DNA from: Daphnia pulex
Taxonomy: Eukaryota > Arthropoda > Branchiopoda > Diplostraca > Daphniidae
DNA: 64,000 bases
NCBI RefSeq assembly: GCF_021134715.1
Contig: NC_060022.1
Span: 6,515,001-6,579,000, forward strand
Direction of reading: 5' to 3'
Positions 1 through 13,700 of this stretch are shown here, one piece after another. The position numbers and the translations under genes were made by a program. Below the pieces are notes generated by a model that ran no database searches, was not told the origin of the DNA, and saw only the letters and a list, made by a program, of their open reading frames with translations. Numbering within the stretch: the first letter of the stretch is position 1; each line of letters begins with the position of its first letter.

Positions 1-1687
1 AACTCTCGAAAGTCGCAGTTATCTCGACTAGATAGCACATACTGAGCTGAAAACAAAGAATATAAAATAATTCAACTTCCAAAGGAAATTATTCAGACAA
101 TTTGTAGTCTCACCTAATGGAAGATGGTTGTGAATAAGCGCGTCTTTGATGATGGTGTATTCATCCCATCCTTTCCACTTCACGGACAATTCTTGAATCA
201 ATTGATTACCTTGAAAACTGAATGGTTCTTGAGCATTTACAGGCAACAGTTCCTGCCACGCGAAGATTAAATTGAAAATGGTTGCGCAATCAGGAAATTT
301 CTTATAAGCGCGTCCAGCGAACCCGAGACCAAGTCCTAGTATTTGCAACCCGAACGGAGAAGACATCGAGTTTTTCCTGTTGCCTTTCACCCTTAGATTT
401 TCACGATCAACAAGTTTTGTAACCAAAAAATTGTCTAATACGTGAAGAATATGGCAAATTTCTGCTTCACTTCCTTGTTCGGCAATCTTCAAGATGTTGG
501 CTGTACTTTCCAAATGTTGTGAAGTAAGTGCAGTGGTTAGCAAAGAAGCTCGAACATCGATGCTAACCATAACGTCGTTTTTTTCCGCCTCTTTTAGGTC
601 TCGAACGGAATGCATTTTCATTGCTTTATCCACTCGATCAAATCGTTGAGCAAAAATGATAATCTCGAAGACGTCAATTTGGCATCGATAAATCCTTTGC
701 AATGTTATAGTGTTGAAAAGAAGGTATTCATCAGGGTGTTTGGTAAAAACGGCTATACAGCTAGTTCCCATTGAAACTTCAGAAACATTTTTCCCATCTT
801 GTAACAATAGTTTGAGGGCCTTCTTGCCAATCAAAAGATTATCAGTCAACACAGCAAATATCTTTCCATCTGGGCTGCTGCAAATTTGCCTGACAGGACT
901 TATGGACAAACTGTCTGAAAATTCCAGCTGCACTGTTTGTTTAATCTTGCCTTCAAACAATGAGTATAAATCTGTAGAAAAGAAGTAGTATTACATGTTG
1001 TTATAGCTTGTTTAAAAATACAATCAGGTAGTACTTACGAAGACTTTTGGTATGAGGTTCATAGTTCACAAATAATTTATCACAGAAACTCCAAACTGCA
1101 AACTCTCCTACTTCTAGTGCCCAGATAATGTCAGTATTTTGATCAGATTTCCAAGATAGACAAGCAATTTGTTTAACAGAAGTTTGCAAAATGCAGAAAT
1201 TCCTTTGAAAACTTAGGCATAGAATTTGTTTCAGACTATCAAATTCCTGCAATGAAAAGACCAATTTGGTATGAGAATTCAGCATTACAATAACACAAGA
1301 AGGTCTAAAGTACCAATCTCTTTAGTATAAGGTGTTTCAACAGGGTTTCTGCAGCAAGTCGAACTGATGTGGCAGGGGAATTTCTGCGAAAAGACTTCCA
1401 TTCTAAATCCCCATTTCTTTTACTCAGAAGGACTTTTGATTCTTCATGATGCCAAATCGTACTATTATACACGAATATGTGAGGCTTTATTATGTAACAA
1501 TGGCAATAAAATGTGTGTCTACCAACCTTCGAACGTTTTCGACTTCCCAAATGGGTTTGATTAACTCACTCTCAGCCAGCGGCTGATAACGATAAATTGA
1601 CAATACATGATTTTCATTCAGCACTGAAATATGTTTTCCTTCTCTCGATATGTAAGCTCTCACGACAGATGGATTTTGAAGATCCAT
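1..1687 (-). CDS. SPG11-like: Spatacsin (SPG11)-like protein, 5' part, runs off the left edge
   Basis: Spatacsin is a large protein needed for lysosome reformation with spastizin and AP-5. The model has five exons on the minus strand: 1687-1527, 1461-1314, 1246-1039, 971-114 and 46-1. Every junction keeps frame (phases 2, 0, 1, 1), giving about 473 N-terminal codons. The start ATG is 1687-1685, followed by MDLQNPSVVRAYISREGKH. The family call rests on two remembered similarities: MGTSCIAVF resembles human GTKCIPV, and WDEYTIIKDALIHNHLPLAQ resembles the human LSFEEVIASAILNNKIPEAQ region, where LPLA..Q is completed only by joining exons 4 and 5. The N-terminal part has beta-propeller-like strands such as SPDGKIFAVLTDN. 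The introns are 65-67 bp. The fragment is shorter before the GTSCI motif than the human protein, so the N-terminus is divergent. Intron placement is more certain than the family name. Confidence 0.68.
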
Positions 1688-1791
1688 AGTAATATGAAGT
1701 ATTAAGTTTGAACTGGGGAGGACTGCCAGTTTCAGATAACACGTTTTGTTGTTGTGTCAAAACAAAGTTAACAATCGCAATCGCTTTTGTT

Positions 1792-1852
1792 TATCGATAC
1801 CTAACAAGTCATCGATTTGTAAACTAAATCAATTCTTTGATTGTATATCGAT
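1792..1852. promoter_or_regulatory. Cluster of ATCGAT / DRE-like sites upstream of the spatacsin-like gene
   Basis: A perfect TATCGATA lies at 1792-1799, with further ATCGAT cores at 1811-1816 and 1847-1852. They sit 105-165 bp upstream of the minus-strand start codon at 1687. In insects TATCGATA is the DREF-binding element typical of housekeeping promoters. Its use in this organism is inferred from position only. Confidence 0.4.
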
Positions 1853-4320
1853 CTTTTACTAAATCAAATAAATCAAATTTACGGTTATTTTAATGAAATA
1901 AAGGTTAAAAGCTATCATAATTGAATGGAATCACAAAATAAAATGATAGTGAATCTAAATGAACAAATTCATGCATCTTAGGAAAAATCTTGACTAAAAT
2001 TACGGTGTATTCAAAACTTAGTTATTAGTTAAATAAATATAGTAGTAGTTTTTTTTGTGGTTTTTACCAAAGGTTTTTAGTTGTTACCATTGGACCTTTG
2101 AGTATTGCTACACAGCAAATGACGGAAACTCACGTATATTTCTAAAACAAAAGGCATGGGTAGTTTATAATCCGTGGTTTATAATTCCCTTAGTCCCTGT
2201 AGTTGCATTGTATTATATTTTTTTGTAAACAGTGTATGCCTTTGTTCAATCAATACGAAACCGCGCTTTGCTGATATTTTTTACGCCCTTGACCACGAAG
2301 GATTTGACACTTTCCTTGTGATCGTTAGATTGCATGCCATGCATGGTATCATTAAATCGACCTTCAAGTAAAAATCTTTTTCACCATCCCCCCCTCCAAA
2401 AAAAAGTTTATATCAAATGCATACACCTGAGGGCTACTGGGGTTCGGATTAAAAAATAACACGTCCCATCGATTGGTTTGATATACTTTATATCCAATCC
2501 TAAGGGGAGTATCCTATCGAAATAAATTGGAATTCTTAACGGAGGTTTATACCACATTTTACGACACGTGAATATATTCATAGAGAAAACAGCTGCTTCA
2601 GCCGGTTTTCCCATGCGATATATTTGTGACAATGGTAATACAAAACATTTTTTCTGTGTGAAATTTACATGACAAAAGATCTTGGTTGGCGTCTCTATTT
2701 AATTACGAACCGTTTTCCGTCTACGGAAGTTTACGAGAAATTCAAGTAAGCATAAAAAACTGTAGTTTCTTCTCCTTATAGGTGGGAGACCAAAATGAAA
2801 TTCCTAGTTTATATCTATCGGCTTAGGTAATGGAAAAGCGAACGGTTGCTTACCATTGAGGACATCTAATGCGAGTGACCTGAATTGATACCCAGTCCAA
2901 GAAGTCTATATCCCCCAGAAAAAGGAGAAATGAGTCGACGAAAAGGTCTCGCTCTCATTTCTGATAGCTTAAACTCTGGTAAGTGGCTTCTTCTTCCCAT
3001 TTTATGCCTTTTTATTTCCAAATTTTTCCTCTCTTTAAGTAAAAAAACATTCGAGACATGTTCGGAAATGACTTTATGGCACCCACCATCGTACGGTCGT
3101 TGACGATACTAAACTGTCGAGTCCCAACTGTTCCATCCTCGTGGTTCAATGCTGTTTTACTATTATTTTTTAGAGCCGTCACCCTCTCTCTATCCCATCT
3201 TCATTATACTCTCTCTCCATACCATTCGTAAATCAATCTCATTTACAGTTACCAATCCGCTGCTTGGCATATCGGATTCAACATTTTTTTTTCTTCTTCG
3301 TCGAGGAGGAAAAAATTTTCAGCAGACTGTGTGTACACGTCAAATGTGTTATGGACGATCCTATTTCAGATTTTTTTCTCGTATTTTTTTGCCCTTTTTA
3401 AAGATCAATTTGAACTCTCGGATAATGGTCCCGACTTCCGTTGCCGTAATTTGCACCACCTGATGATGAATACGTCGGAAATGTTATTATGTTAACATTT
3501 GAGTGCAAACATGTGTTGAAATCAAAGATGGCCGACTTTGATTATATCCAAAATAGTTAATAGTGTTGACTATCTTAGAAATTTTGCCGTTCATAGACTT
3601 TGGAGTCGACTTACATAATCAATTCAAATGCTTGAGATTCACTGACAGCTAAAGTAATAGATTTTAGCTAAAAATGTGATAATGCACGAAAGACAGGCCT
3701 CCTGTGAAAGGTTTTCGTCCCACATGATTGGTGACAAATGATGAGTGTTTTTTTTTAAATACGCGTAATGTCATCATATCCTGCGGAGCGAGCGGATATG
3801 ATGAAATTGATGGATTCGCTTTTGTTGTGATACCGACAGATTAATTTTCCTGGTGAAATGTTGATTTATCAGTCGGCTCATATCAAAATATTTCTTATTG
3901 CAATAGTGTTATCCCGGGTGTTGGCCGATAAAATATCGAAACCATTTTGAAACAATCTCTTATTTTTATTGAAGCATTTTTGGTTGCATCAAAAATAATC
4001 AAATGTGATATCGAGTTGATTTTCCAAAATTTGTCTTTGTTAATTTACATCGAGAGGCCATCGTCGTTCCATCACGTTTGATGATCACAGGAATGGGAGG
4101 AGCCTATTCTGACGGCAGTCAATGGGATTGGGAAAGCGGGTGGAGAAAGAGGAAAATGGGCGGCGCCAAGCGATCCCCAAGAGTCCTGGCACCTGGTTGG
4201 CTTGTTACCGACACCCCGACGAAGAAGAAGAGGGTGGAGGGAGGAAATGGGGGGGGTGGGCTGAAAGGGGGGCGCCACCACACGTTCGATAGAAAAGTTT
4301 GGCCAGCCCTTGCTGCTCCA
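1853..4320. other. Intergenic region between the spatacsin-like gene and retained
   Basis: This is AT-rich sequence between two divergent genes. I see no convincing exon. It holds one clean hairpin (3771-3804) and many short homopolymer runs. The retained promoter is presumably toward the right end, but I find no TATA box or other element I can defend. Confidence 0.5.
3771..3804. repeat. Perfect 11-bp inverted repeat (hairpin)
   Basis: TCATCATATCC at 3771-3781 is exactly complementary to GGATATGATGA at 3794-3804, with a 12-nt loop. It lies in intergenic DNA about 0.9 kb upstream of the retained start codon. The stem is too short for a typical miRNA precursor. Confidence 0.6.
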
Positions 4321-4653
4321 AGGTTTTCGACTGCACTTCATTGATTCAGCTGATCTCGGAGAGACAAGACCACGCCGATTTTTCGACCGTTGTTTTTTTC
4401 CGCTTCTTTTTTTTCTTTTTCTCCTCCTCGTGTTCGTGTGTTTTGTTGGCGGCCGGATTTTGACAGTGCTCCTCGTTTGCCACACATAGTGTGTGTGTGT
4501 GTGCTGTGTTGTGTGTTTTTCAACTCGAACCAAACAAAGCCAAATTTCGCCAATACCCACCGGGATTTTCGGCAACCGGAAATTTATAGTTGCACATTAT
4601 AATTCGTGTTGCAGTCGCACTTGGCAGAAGAAGAGGAACAAGAAGATTGATTG
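4321..4653 (+). other. Probable 5' leader of retained
   Basis: This GC-richer stretch precedes the first coding exon and contains a (GT)n run at 4489-4517. A TGA lies in frame two codons before the ATG at 4654, so the reading frame cannot extend upstream. The transcription start is not identifiable from sequence alone. Confidence 0.35.
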
Positions 4654-4767
4654 ATGCTTTTGTCACCCGGCTCCGCTGAGAAAGTGTCCAAAATTCGCGT
4701 CAAGAACCGAGAACCCGTGCCCTCCTATCGGATGGATCGCAACGACGATGAAATCGATGCGATGATG
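4654..4767 (+). CDS. retn: retn coding exon 1
   Basis: This exon has 38 codons, begins MLLSPGSAEKVSK and ends DEIDAMM before a strong GTAAGT donor (phase 0). The N-terminus is hydrophilic, with no recognised domain. Confidence 0.8.
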
Positions 4768-7700
4768 GTAAGTCACACACAAAACATTTCCATTATTTTT
4801 CTTGTGTCGTTGCGATTTTACTTTATTTAAGCCGGTCGTTCTTTGACCTGTAATTGAAACGTTTTCCGTTTTTCCCCTTGACCAGTTTTATTACGGTTCA
4901 TTTTTTTGGTGGGGAGGGTACGTTACGTGTTCATCGACCTGCCGTTGAGGGGTACACACGAAAAAAGGATTGCCGGTGACCTGAAAGGGCTACTCCATTT
5001 TTTTTAAATTCTGGTAAATTTCCCCTGAAAACAAAGTATGGCACCAAATTTTCTTTGACAGTCACCATGTGTTGTTTAGAGATTATAGCTGCTAGCACAC
5101 CATGTTGAGGCGTATTTAATCGATGTTGTAGAGATGACCTTTGATGACCTCGCTTTCTTTTCGCATCTATCAGAAAAATCAAAAAATGTCCAGTCATTTT
5201 TTCGGGGGGGCTAGGGGGGGAAATTGATAATAGATAGGATTCGGTTGGTGGGGGGATGGAGGGTTAAGTGGTATCAACTCTTTTTGGTACGAAAAATGCC
5301 CTTTTCCATCTACTTGATGTTTTTCGAAAAAAAAGGGTGGGTAACCTTTTTTCCGACCCCCTCCTTTTTTTCGTATCGAAATTGGCGTCCTTCCGATCGA
5401 TTCGAATTGACAAAGGGTTTTCTCTCTCTTGTTGGTGGTGGGCTGAGAAAATAGGAGGAGGAGAGGAACCTTTTTTCTTCTCTACCAACATACAGAGATA
5501 GCATTTTTATAATTGGGACTCGAACCATATTAAAATTGAAAGGTCGAATGCTGGGGTTTTTTTCTTTTTTCGTCGGCGGATAAAGAGAATGGACTTAATT
5601 TTTTATTTCATTTTATTTTGAATCTTTTTTTTGTTCGATTGTCACATGAAATGATTTCCCCGAAAAGAGATTGGTGCCAAGTTGACCTCTGATGAACTTG
5701 GTATGGTTTTTTGGCGATGATTGAAAACGTCTGGAATTGATGAATTAGGAAAAAAGCGTGGAATTTTTCATGTTTGGATCCGGCATATATATATAAGTTG
5801 ATCCATCTGTATACCACCCACATGGTTCAAGGTCGAGTGAATTTGACCTGTCTCATCTTGAGTTGAGAAAATTAACGTGTATGCATGTTCTATCACAGTC
5901 TCGGATGACGAGGCGGATTCGTCAGAGTTTCGTTTCACATGATTCTTTTTTTTTTAAATAAAAATAATCTTTTCTTCTTCTTCTTCTTTTCGTTTTTCCC
6001 CAGTTGTTGTTGCTTCTCGATGCAAATGACAAATCGCTTATCATATTTTTGTTTATTTATCGAGTCACGTTCGGACGCCCCTCTGCCATGAGATGAATAT
6101 CAAAGCTGCACATTTGAATGTCTGATTGATTGGCGCGCCATTGACTTTAAATCGCAAGCATTTGAATAGGCTCGTCCTCTCCCGCTGTCACGACACTTTG
6201 ACATTTGATAAAAACGGCGTCCAGCCGCGATGGGCCTCCACCTCCCTCCCTCCCCACCGAAAGAATTGAATCGAGATAAAATAAATTCTCCCTCGAAAAA
6301 AAACGAAAAAGAAAAAATGATTTCAGCTCAATGAAATATCAATAGAAGCAACCCGTAGAGTGAGTCACGACTGATTAATTATGTCAAGTTGGCCATATGG
6401 CGCGGTCCGCGTTTCCTTGCCAACTATGTAATCTGCCAACGAGCAGCTGTAACGGGATCGATTTTAGCCATCCTCAGCGCATTGTTGGTGCCCGACATTA
6501 TTGGTCACCCGAGACGATCATGCGTCTGAATCGCTTTGCAATTGAATTACGAGAAATAACGCGCGTTTGTGTCGAGTTTCGCCAACAGCTGTAGGGCATG
6601 GAAAATTTAAAAAATAAAATAACAACTTGACGAAATAAATAGACATCTTTTTTTTTAAACGTCGAGAAAAAACCGGTTTCGCCAAATAAACCTTTTTTTC
6701 TCTCTCTCTCCAACTTTGAAATTTTAATGGATCGTACCCAAAAGGCAGAAGCGTAGAGAAAAATATAAAAAAAAAGCCCGAGTAGAAATGTGCAAGGTAG
6801 TAGTAGTAATAGTAGGAATACATATAAGAAGGGGGAGAATATATATTGATGGGGGTGAAATAACCTGCTTTTGCTTCGAAGGTCGACGACTATCTTGTGT
6901 GTGTACATTTTGCCTATAAGGGGGTGGCATTAAAAACACCCACACTATAGACTCTTTGTGAAAAAAAACCCCCAAAAAGGGATAGAGGGCATTACAAGTT
7001 GGGGGGAAAAGAGGCAAAAACGAAAAAAGAAAAACGCGCGACTGGGTGTCGCCATAAGATTTATGTCAATTTAGACCCTGTGTAACCGATTGGTGTGTTT
7101 TTTCTCTCTTTTTCCGTTTTTCGGCTCCGGTCGTAAAAAAAACAACACACCCAACCCTTCACAGAGTAGAGGCAAAAAAAAAAAATCTGCAATTAATGAA
7201 GTCTGTATTCAAAACTACCCTTTCCTTTCCAATTGAGCTATTCTATGGCCGCCGCGCCATTGCAGCGGCTTCTTTTGGCTCTAAACCCTCTTTGGGTTAC
7301 GGCGTTTGTTGGCGGCATTTGTTCCGATTGCATCACATTTCATTTATTTACCCAAAATCTTGAATTCGTCGTCGTCGCCAACGTGCGGATGTCAATCGAT
7401 GGAGTTATCGCACTTGGTTCCGCTTTTAAACAAATTTTTTAAAACTTTTTTCCGGGGACCGGATGGAGCCATGTGTGTTCTGTCATTGGTGTTTTCCTGT
7501 ACTCGGGTCTCCCCTATTTCGGAATTTTATTTTTCAGTTTCAACGGGGGGAAGCGTGTGGGGGGGGGGGGCTGCACAACACAAACAAGGGCGTTGCAAAA
7601 ATCACAGAGTGGGGTGGGGGGAAAGAAAGAACGTGTGGATCCAACACATTTCCAAGCCGAGATTGAAGCATGACTGACTATGTGACGGAGCATGATAGCA

Positions 7701-10700
7701 GAGAGAGAGCGCACGTTATTTAGACAATCTTCAAATGACCCGCTGCGGATGTGTATCTCCCCGCTGCGTAATCACTCGCATCGTTAAAATATAAAAAGAA
7801 AAGGAATCTCGTAGAAAACAACAAAAAAAGGGGGGAGAGAATAGGCTTTCCTCAATAATTTAAATAAATAAAATGTCAAGAATGTGTGAGGTCATCTCTC
7901 CCAATATTTGAACAACGGCATCGACACGGGGGGAAAAAAAAAGTCGGAACGGGAAGAAGAAGAAGGATGACGACACACGGGTATGTCGTTATCTCTGATG
8001 ATTTGTCACGATATCGAATGTAATAATGAGCATGTTTCGGATCAAAGGCCCCGTCCAAGAGAGAGTCCCAAAACATCGAAGAGGATTTTGTATCAACTAA
8101 ACGACCGAAACCTTAGTAAAAATTAAAAACAAAGAAAAATGAAGGAATAAAAATATCAACACGGGGTCTGAGCAGCGTCGTATTAATTGAATCAGGCAAA
8201 GAAGGAGGAGGATGCATAAGCTCGTTATACCCGCCGTGTCGTCGTCGTTTTGATCGCATGCGATCAATCTTGGGTCCGTGGCGTATGGATCTATTTCTGA
8301 TGACACACAAAGTGTCCACATGACTTTCATTTCTCTTGTCTATGTTTTGCTTCTTGGGTGATTGGATTACACACTGTCTGTCTGTGTCTGTCTGCTATAC
8401 TGTGTAGGCCTTGTGTGTGTGTTATATAGAGTCTGAGCTTAACTCCCCACCTGAAAAGTTACAGGTCACACTACTATTAATAATAACAGGTTTCGCTCGC
8501 TTCCTTGTCTGCGTTTTTTCGTGGGTGGGGGATAGACTCTTGTGTTGTGTGTTTGTTAACGGTGGAGAGAGAGAAGGAGAGAAGCCTTTCATATCAAGAC
8601 GTCAATGTTTGTAATGCCACCATGTCTTATCCGTCTCAATAGATGACCGGCCCCGACACAGGCAGGCAGGCAGGCAGGGGGTGAATGGGTATTAGCTCTC
8701 AATAATTTTTGCTTTTATACCGTGTTGATATCCAACGAACCCCAAAGTCGCATTCAAGTAGAGTCAAGAGAAACCTTAGAGGCGAAATATCATCCCCCAA
8801 GATATTGTGATTCCATTTGTATATCATTTCCTCCTCCACCTCTTTTTCTTATATACACGCCTCTCTCTCTCTTTTTCTCTGTTGACTAACGAACATGTTC
8901 GTGTTTTCCTTTTTTTTATTCTTGGTTATTTTTTACGCAAAGGAAAAGGAAAAAAATAAGTTTTTGGCGTGGTGATTGAAGCCTTGCATATAGGGGCCAA
9001 CCTCCCCTGCCATGTCGGTCGTCTACTTTTATCCAATTCATATTCCAAACTGGAAATGTCATGACAAACGTTTAGGAAAATGAGTGTAAATGGCCGGTGT
9101 AAATGGCGTACAGTTTTGATGTCGGAGAAGAAAAGAACTTTTCTTCTTTTTCTTTTTGCACGAGGAGGCAACACAATTCTACGCAAACGTTGTTGTTGTT
9201 GTTGTCGTCCGGCTTTTTGGTGGTGGTGGTGGCGTGTGGGTGTGTAGTAGTGTTTGGCTCGTAAAACACTCTTCTTATCCCAACAACAAGGAGAGCCGCT
9301 GCAGGTCCTGTCTCTCTTGTGTCAAACCTTTTGGGCCTTTTTCCTCTCTCAACACTGCGTGTGCGTGTTGTTATATTATTCTAATAGGCGAGAGGAGAGA
9401 GAGAGAGAGAGAGAGTCAGGTGGTGCTGCATCGGAACGATGTTTAGCCGTTTATTCAAATTGGGACCAAGAGAGAGAGAAAAAGATTTGATATCTCACGA
9501 TTCTCTTTTTTTTCTTCTTCTTGTTCCCGTCATTGATTATTATTTACAAGTTCCGCCCCGACGTCGTCTCTTCTCTGCTCTGTAGGAGAAGAAATCCTGC
9601 GAGTCTATTTCGAGCCGACTGGTATGCATGTATGCGCGCTCGGGCGCATAGACGACGCTTTATTTATTGCCCGTCGAGTCCGGCCAACTCAACGACAGGC
9701 CACAACGCGCTGAAACGCTGCCAAACTCGATTTCCATCCAGAGTCAATAATGGCGGGATGGACGGGATGACGACGACGCACAAACAAATTGAATCCGACG
9801 AGACTTGCCAGCCCCAGCCCAGAGCGAGCGAGAGAGAGAGAGAGACAGGTGAGATGTGTAGGAGACGACCCAGGTGGACCTTCTACACCGAGAGAATATC
9901 GGGAAATGAGCGTTTTATACGATACCTGGCGCGTGTATATTTTTGTCCAGGCCTAAACTCTAGCTGTATCATTTTGTTGGTCTTTTCATTGTCTGTGGGG
10001 CCCCACATTTGATATGAAGGTGGGCCCCCACCAACCCGACGATAGTGTTGTTTCTTGGCCTTACCTCGCTGGGAGGTTCTTCGTTGAGGGGGGGCGTCAT
10101 GGGGCGTCGATGGATGGACCATTAGCATTTGCATATCACCAATTACCCCCGCTGATTCTTCACCCTCCTCGCTCCAACTGTGATGCTACATTCCTGGCAT
10201 ATAACACACGTTTGATTTATAGAGAGACACGAAACATCGCGCGCTGCTGCTGCTGCCCTCGCTTCCCATACACACACACACACACGCGTGCGCTGGTGAG
10301 AGAGAGAGAGCTATGCAGCGCCCGATCTCCACCCCCGCAGCAGCAACAGCCATTTTTATTTTCAAGAGCAATTTTTCAATCCCCCGGATCTTCTTCCCTT
10401 TTTTCTTCTTCTTCTTGAGATCCAGAATGGAAATCATCCATCAATGAGAGAAAGAGAGAAAAAAGAGACTCTCCGTGTTTTGACTATCATCCAACGAATG
10501 AACATGAGGGTGTTACCCCCACCGTGACTGAATCGATATGTAATGGTGTAGACTATTGCAAACAAGCCCTCGTCTCTTTTGTATAGGGAAATGAAAGGCC
10601 CCGTTTTGATTTATATTTTCTCTTTCATGGCTGGGCATTGAAAATATTTATATACAGTCTAGTCTCTCTGTATTTTTATATGTATAAAATCTATCCAGTA

Positions 10701-13700
10701 AAAGGGGGTTGGAACACAAAGGAATAAGACACAAGATGGATATCAATGGCCCGTTATATAGTCGCGATTGGCTCTTGATAGCACAACAGAGAGAGACCCT
10801 TCTTCTTCTTCTTCTTCTTGCTGCATTGCAGGGGTAGAAGAAGAAGAAGAAGAAGAAAAAAGCCCAGCAGGTGACATTGTCTTCTCTCTTTTCTCCTTCA
10901 CTCTCACGGCTGATCGGACCTGGTGATAGATGCCGAGCATATACCACCGTCCTATCCCAAACAAGAGAGAGAGAGAGAAAGGGTCAATAAGAGGTCAACA
11001 TTGTCTCTCTCTATCTATCTATATTATAGATAGATATACGTGCATTTGGCCAGGAATTCCAATTCATTTCCTTTTCCATAATTTATTCCTTTTCCCCCCA
11101 TTTTTTTATTTTTATTGACGACTCTGAAGACGGATGGCGGATTTAACTTGTTTTGACAAATCCCTTTTCTTTATACTCGACTGGTTTTGTGTACCCAGTT
11201 CACTCGGACAAGAACAAAACAAAACACCCTCCATCCTCGGGAAATCGATGAAAATGAAACCGACATTGTGTGTGTGTAACGATAGACCAAAGAATGGCCT
11301 ACAAAAAAAGACGACAAGAAAACAAATAATATTCCTTTGCACAACTCCTTGGGTTTTCTTCTTATAAAACTAGGTGGGCTTCCGGATAGAGAAGGGGTTG
11401 TTAGATAACAGGGTCTTGGGGGATGACATTCAATCCGGCAGTTGAATTTATAATCGGATTTCTCCCAAGTCGTGATCGTGAAAATCCCATTAGACGAATC
11501 AAGTAAAAGGGCACATTGAGCTGTTTGTTTGTTTGTTTGTACAACCGATCGAAGTTGATGACGTTTTTGGTGCCTAATAAAATCGAGTCGACTTTGATGC
11601 GTCGCTAAAATGATGATGGAAGATGACGCGACGATGCACACACAACATCCTGTGTGCTGATGCCTAAAAATAGGCCTTCAAGGTGGTGTTCATCACTGTC
11701 TGGCATCCGACTTGAATCACGTGATTGTAGAGGAGGAGGAGAAGGAGGAGGAGGGAGCATTAGGAGCAGCACTAGGAGTCTCAAAGAAGAAGAGGAAGCA
11801 AGCAAGAAAATGAATAAGTGAATGCGGGGGGTCGGTCTTCTTCTTCTTTCGACCTCCCCCGCATAATGATTCACAGTCAAGTCAGCTGCTACCGTCTGCA
11901 ATAGCGTTGCGAGACGACGAGTGTATTTATAATACACGGGTGGCGAATTATTTAGAATCGAATATTGTGTCAGTGCTAGTCGAATAAACAATCCCCTGTG
12001 GCGGTGCCACCTTACGCCGCCGCTGCTGCTGCTGCTGCTGCCTCGGTGATTTATTGATGTTGGAATCGTTTGGGGGGGATAGAGGAAGGCCTATTTTTAA
12101 ATCAAAACACTATTGGCGCGCAGGCTCGAGGTTTTCATTGGCACCCAAATTGATGATGGCGTATGCAAATGCTCTGTCCCATCTTGAAATAACAAACAAA
12201 ACAAACAAGAGTCAGTAGCTCTATCGTAACATTTTGAAAAATAAAACTGGACAGAGGGTGGTGAGACGACGCTTGATCATCCGGCTGGAATGTGTAAAGA
12301 GCCAAAATAGATGGTTCTCGGAAAATTAGAGCTGATGGAAGAGGAGGAACAATTGTCTTGTGTGTGTTGGGTGTGTGTGTGTGTGGCTTGATTGAGCCGG
12401 GACGGCACGTGCAAGACGTTGGACTTCATTAAAATGTCGTTAGGCTCTTAACTCTTGTGTGCCCGACACGACGGTGCCCATTTTGACTGATGAGATCTCC
12501 CTCTCTCTTCTCAGTTCTCTGGAGAGAGAGTTTGTTTTGGATTATTATTGCAACGGGCGGACGACGAGGAGGAGGAGGAGGATGGCCAAAGGTTTGTTTG
12601 TGGTGTCACGGTGCAAGTCTGATTCAATCTGCCTCCTCCACCTCCACCACCCCGTGAAACGATGCAAGAGAGAAGAGAGAGAGAGACTGTTGTCCGCTAT
12701 TTATAAAACGTTGTAGGGAAGTTAGAGGGTGGATTTCCTCCCAGCAGCTGCCACCTTCTCTCTATTCATAGCCGAGGAGGAGGAGGAACTGTGTGGGGGC
12801 CCAGCAGACGGAGCTGGAAGGAGGAGGATGATGATGTTGATGATATTCCAGAGGGGGCAACAGAGAAAGAGAGAGAGAGAGGAAACACAAGTTGTTCCAT
12901 CTCACCCAAAGCCTTGATAGTTCTAAATCGGGAATTTAGAACCTCCGTACGCTCGTTTCGGGTTATAGAAATCGTCTCTCTCTCCTCTCTCTGCCCGACT
13001 GTCATTCGTCTTGCAACAGCGGGACCGACCCCAATAATCATTATTCATTAGCTTCACTTTGGCTGCGCTCCAATCTCCGGCCCTTTCCACCTGCAGAAAA
13101 GACAAATTGTTTCTGTTGGCCCGTTGTCTATTTCTCCATTCCCGAAAAATCCACCTCGGACCTATAACAATCATAAGAATCACGATAATATAAGACGACG
13201 ACTCGTATTCTCCCTTGGAAGGTCTCACTTGTCCTCCACTCTTTGACACCTTATCATTCAGACGAAGGAAGGAAAAAGTCGTGAGTTATCTCTGTTCGAT
13301 TTCCTCGTCGGTTCATTGACTGACGCCTTGCGTTCAAAAGAATTTTGTGACTTGTCCAAACAAAAAGATTTTTTTTTTTAATTTTATATTTGTGACTAGG
13401 GGAGTGATGGTGGGGGGAGCTCCTTAATGGATTCTTTATATATATTTAGATAGAGAAGACGCGTTTGTTGTACTCTTTGAATCAATATATACATATCCGC
13501 CCTTTAGCGATAGATTGAGAGGTGCAGAGTGGATGGAGGGGGGGGGGGAAGGAAGGAAAAGATAAGACATTGGTCGACAAAAAATCGACGTCAGGTGGAA
13601 TTCCGGCCCTCCCTTATTTTGATGTCGGACTCGTCAACACATTTTCCCAAAAAGTCAAAGAATTGTGTCAACTCCACCCAGTCGCACACACACAAAGTCA

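Noticed and set aside
2408..2632. 74-aa minus-strand frame in the intergenic region
   Set aside because: Less repetitive than others and could be a fossil exon, but no homology, splice partner or promoter is visible.
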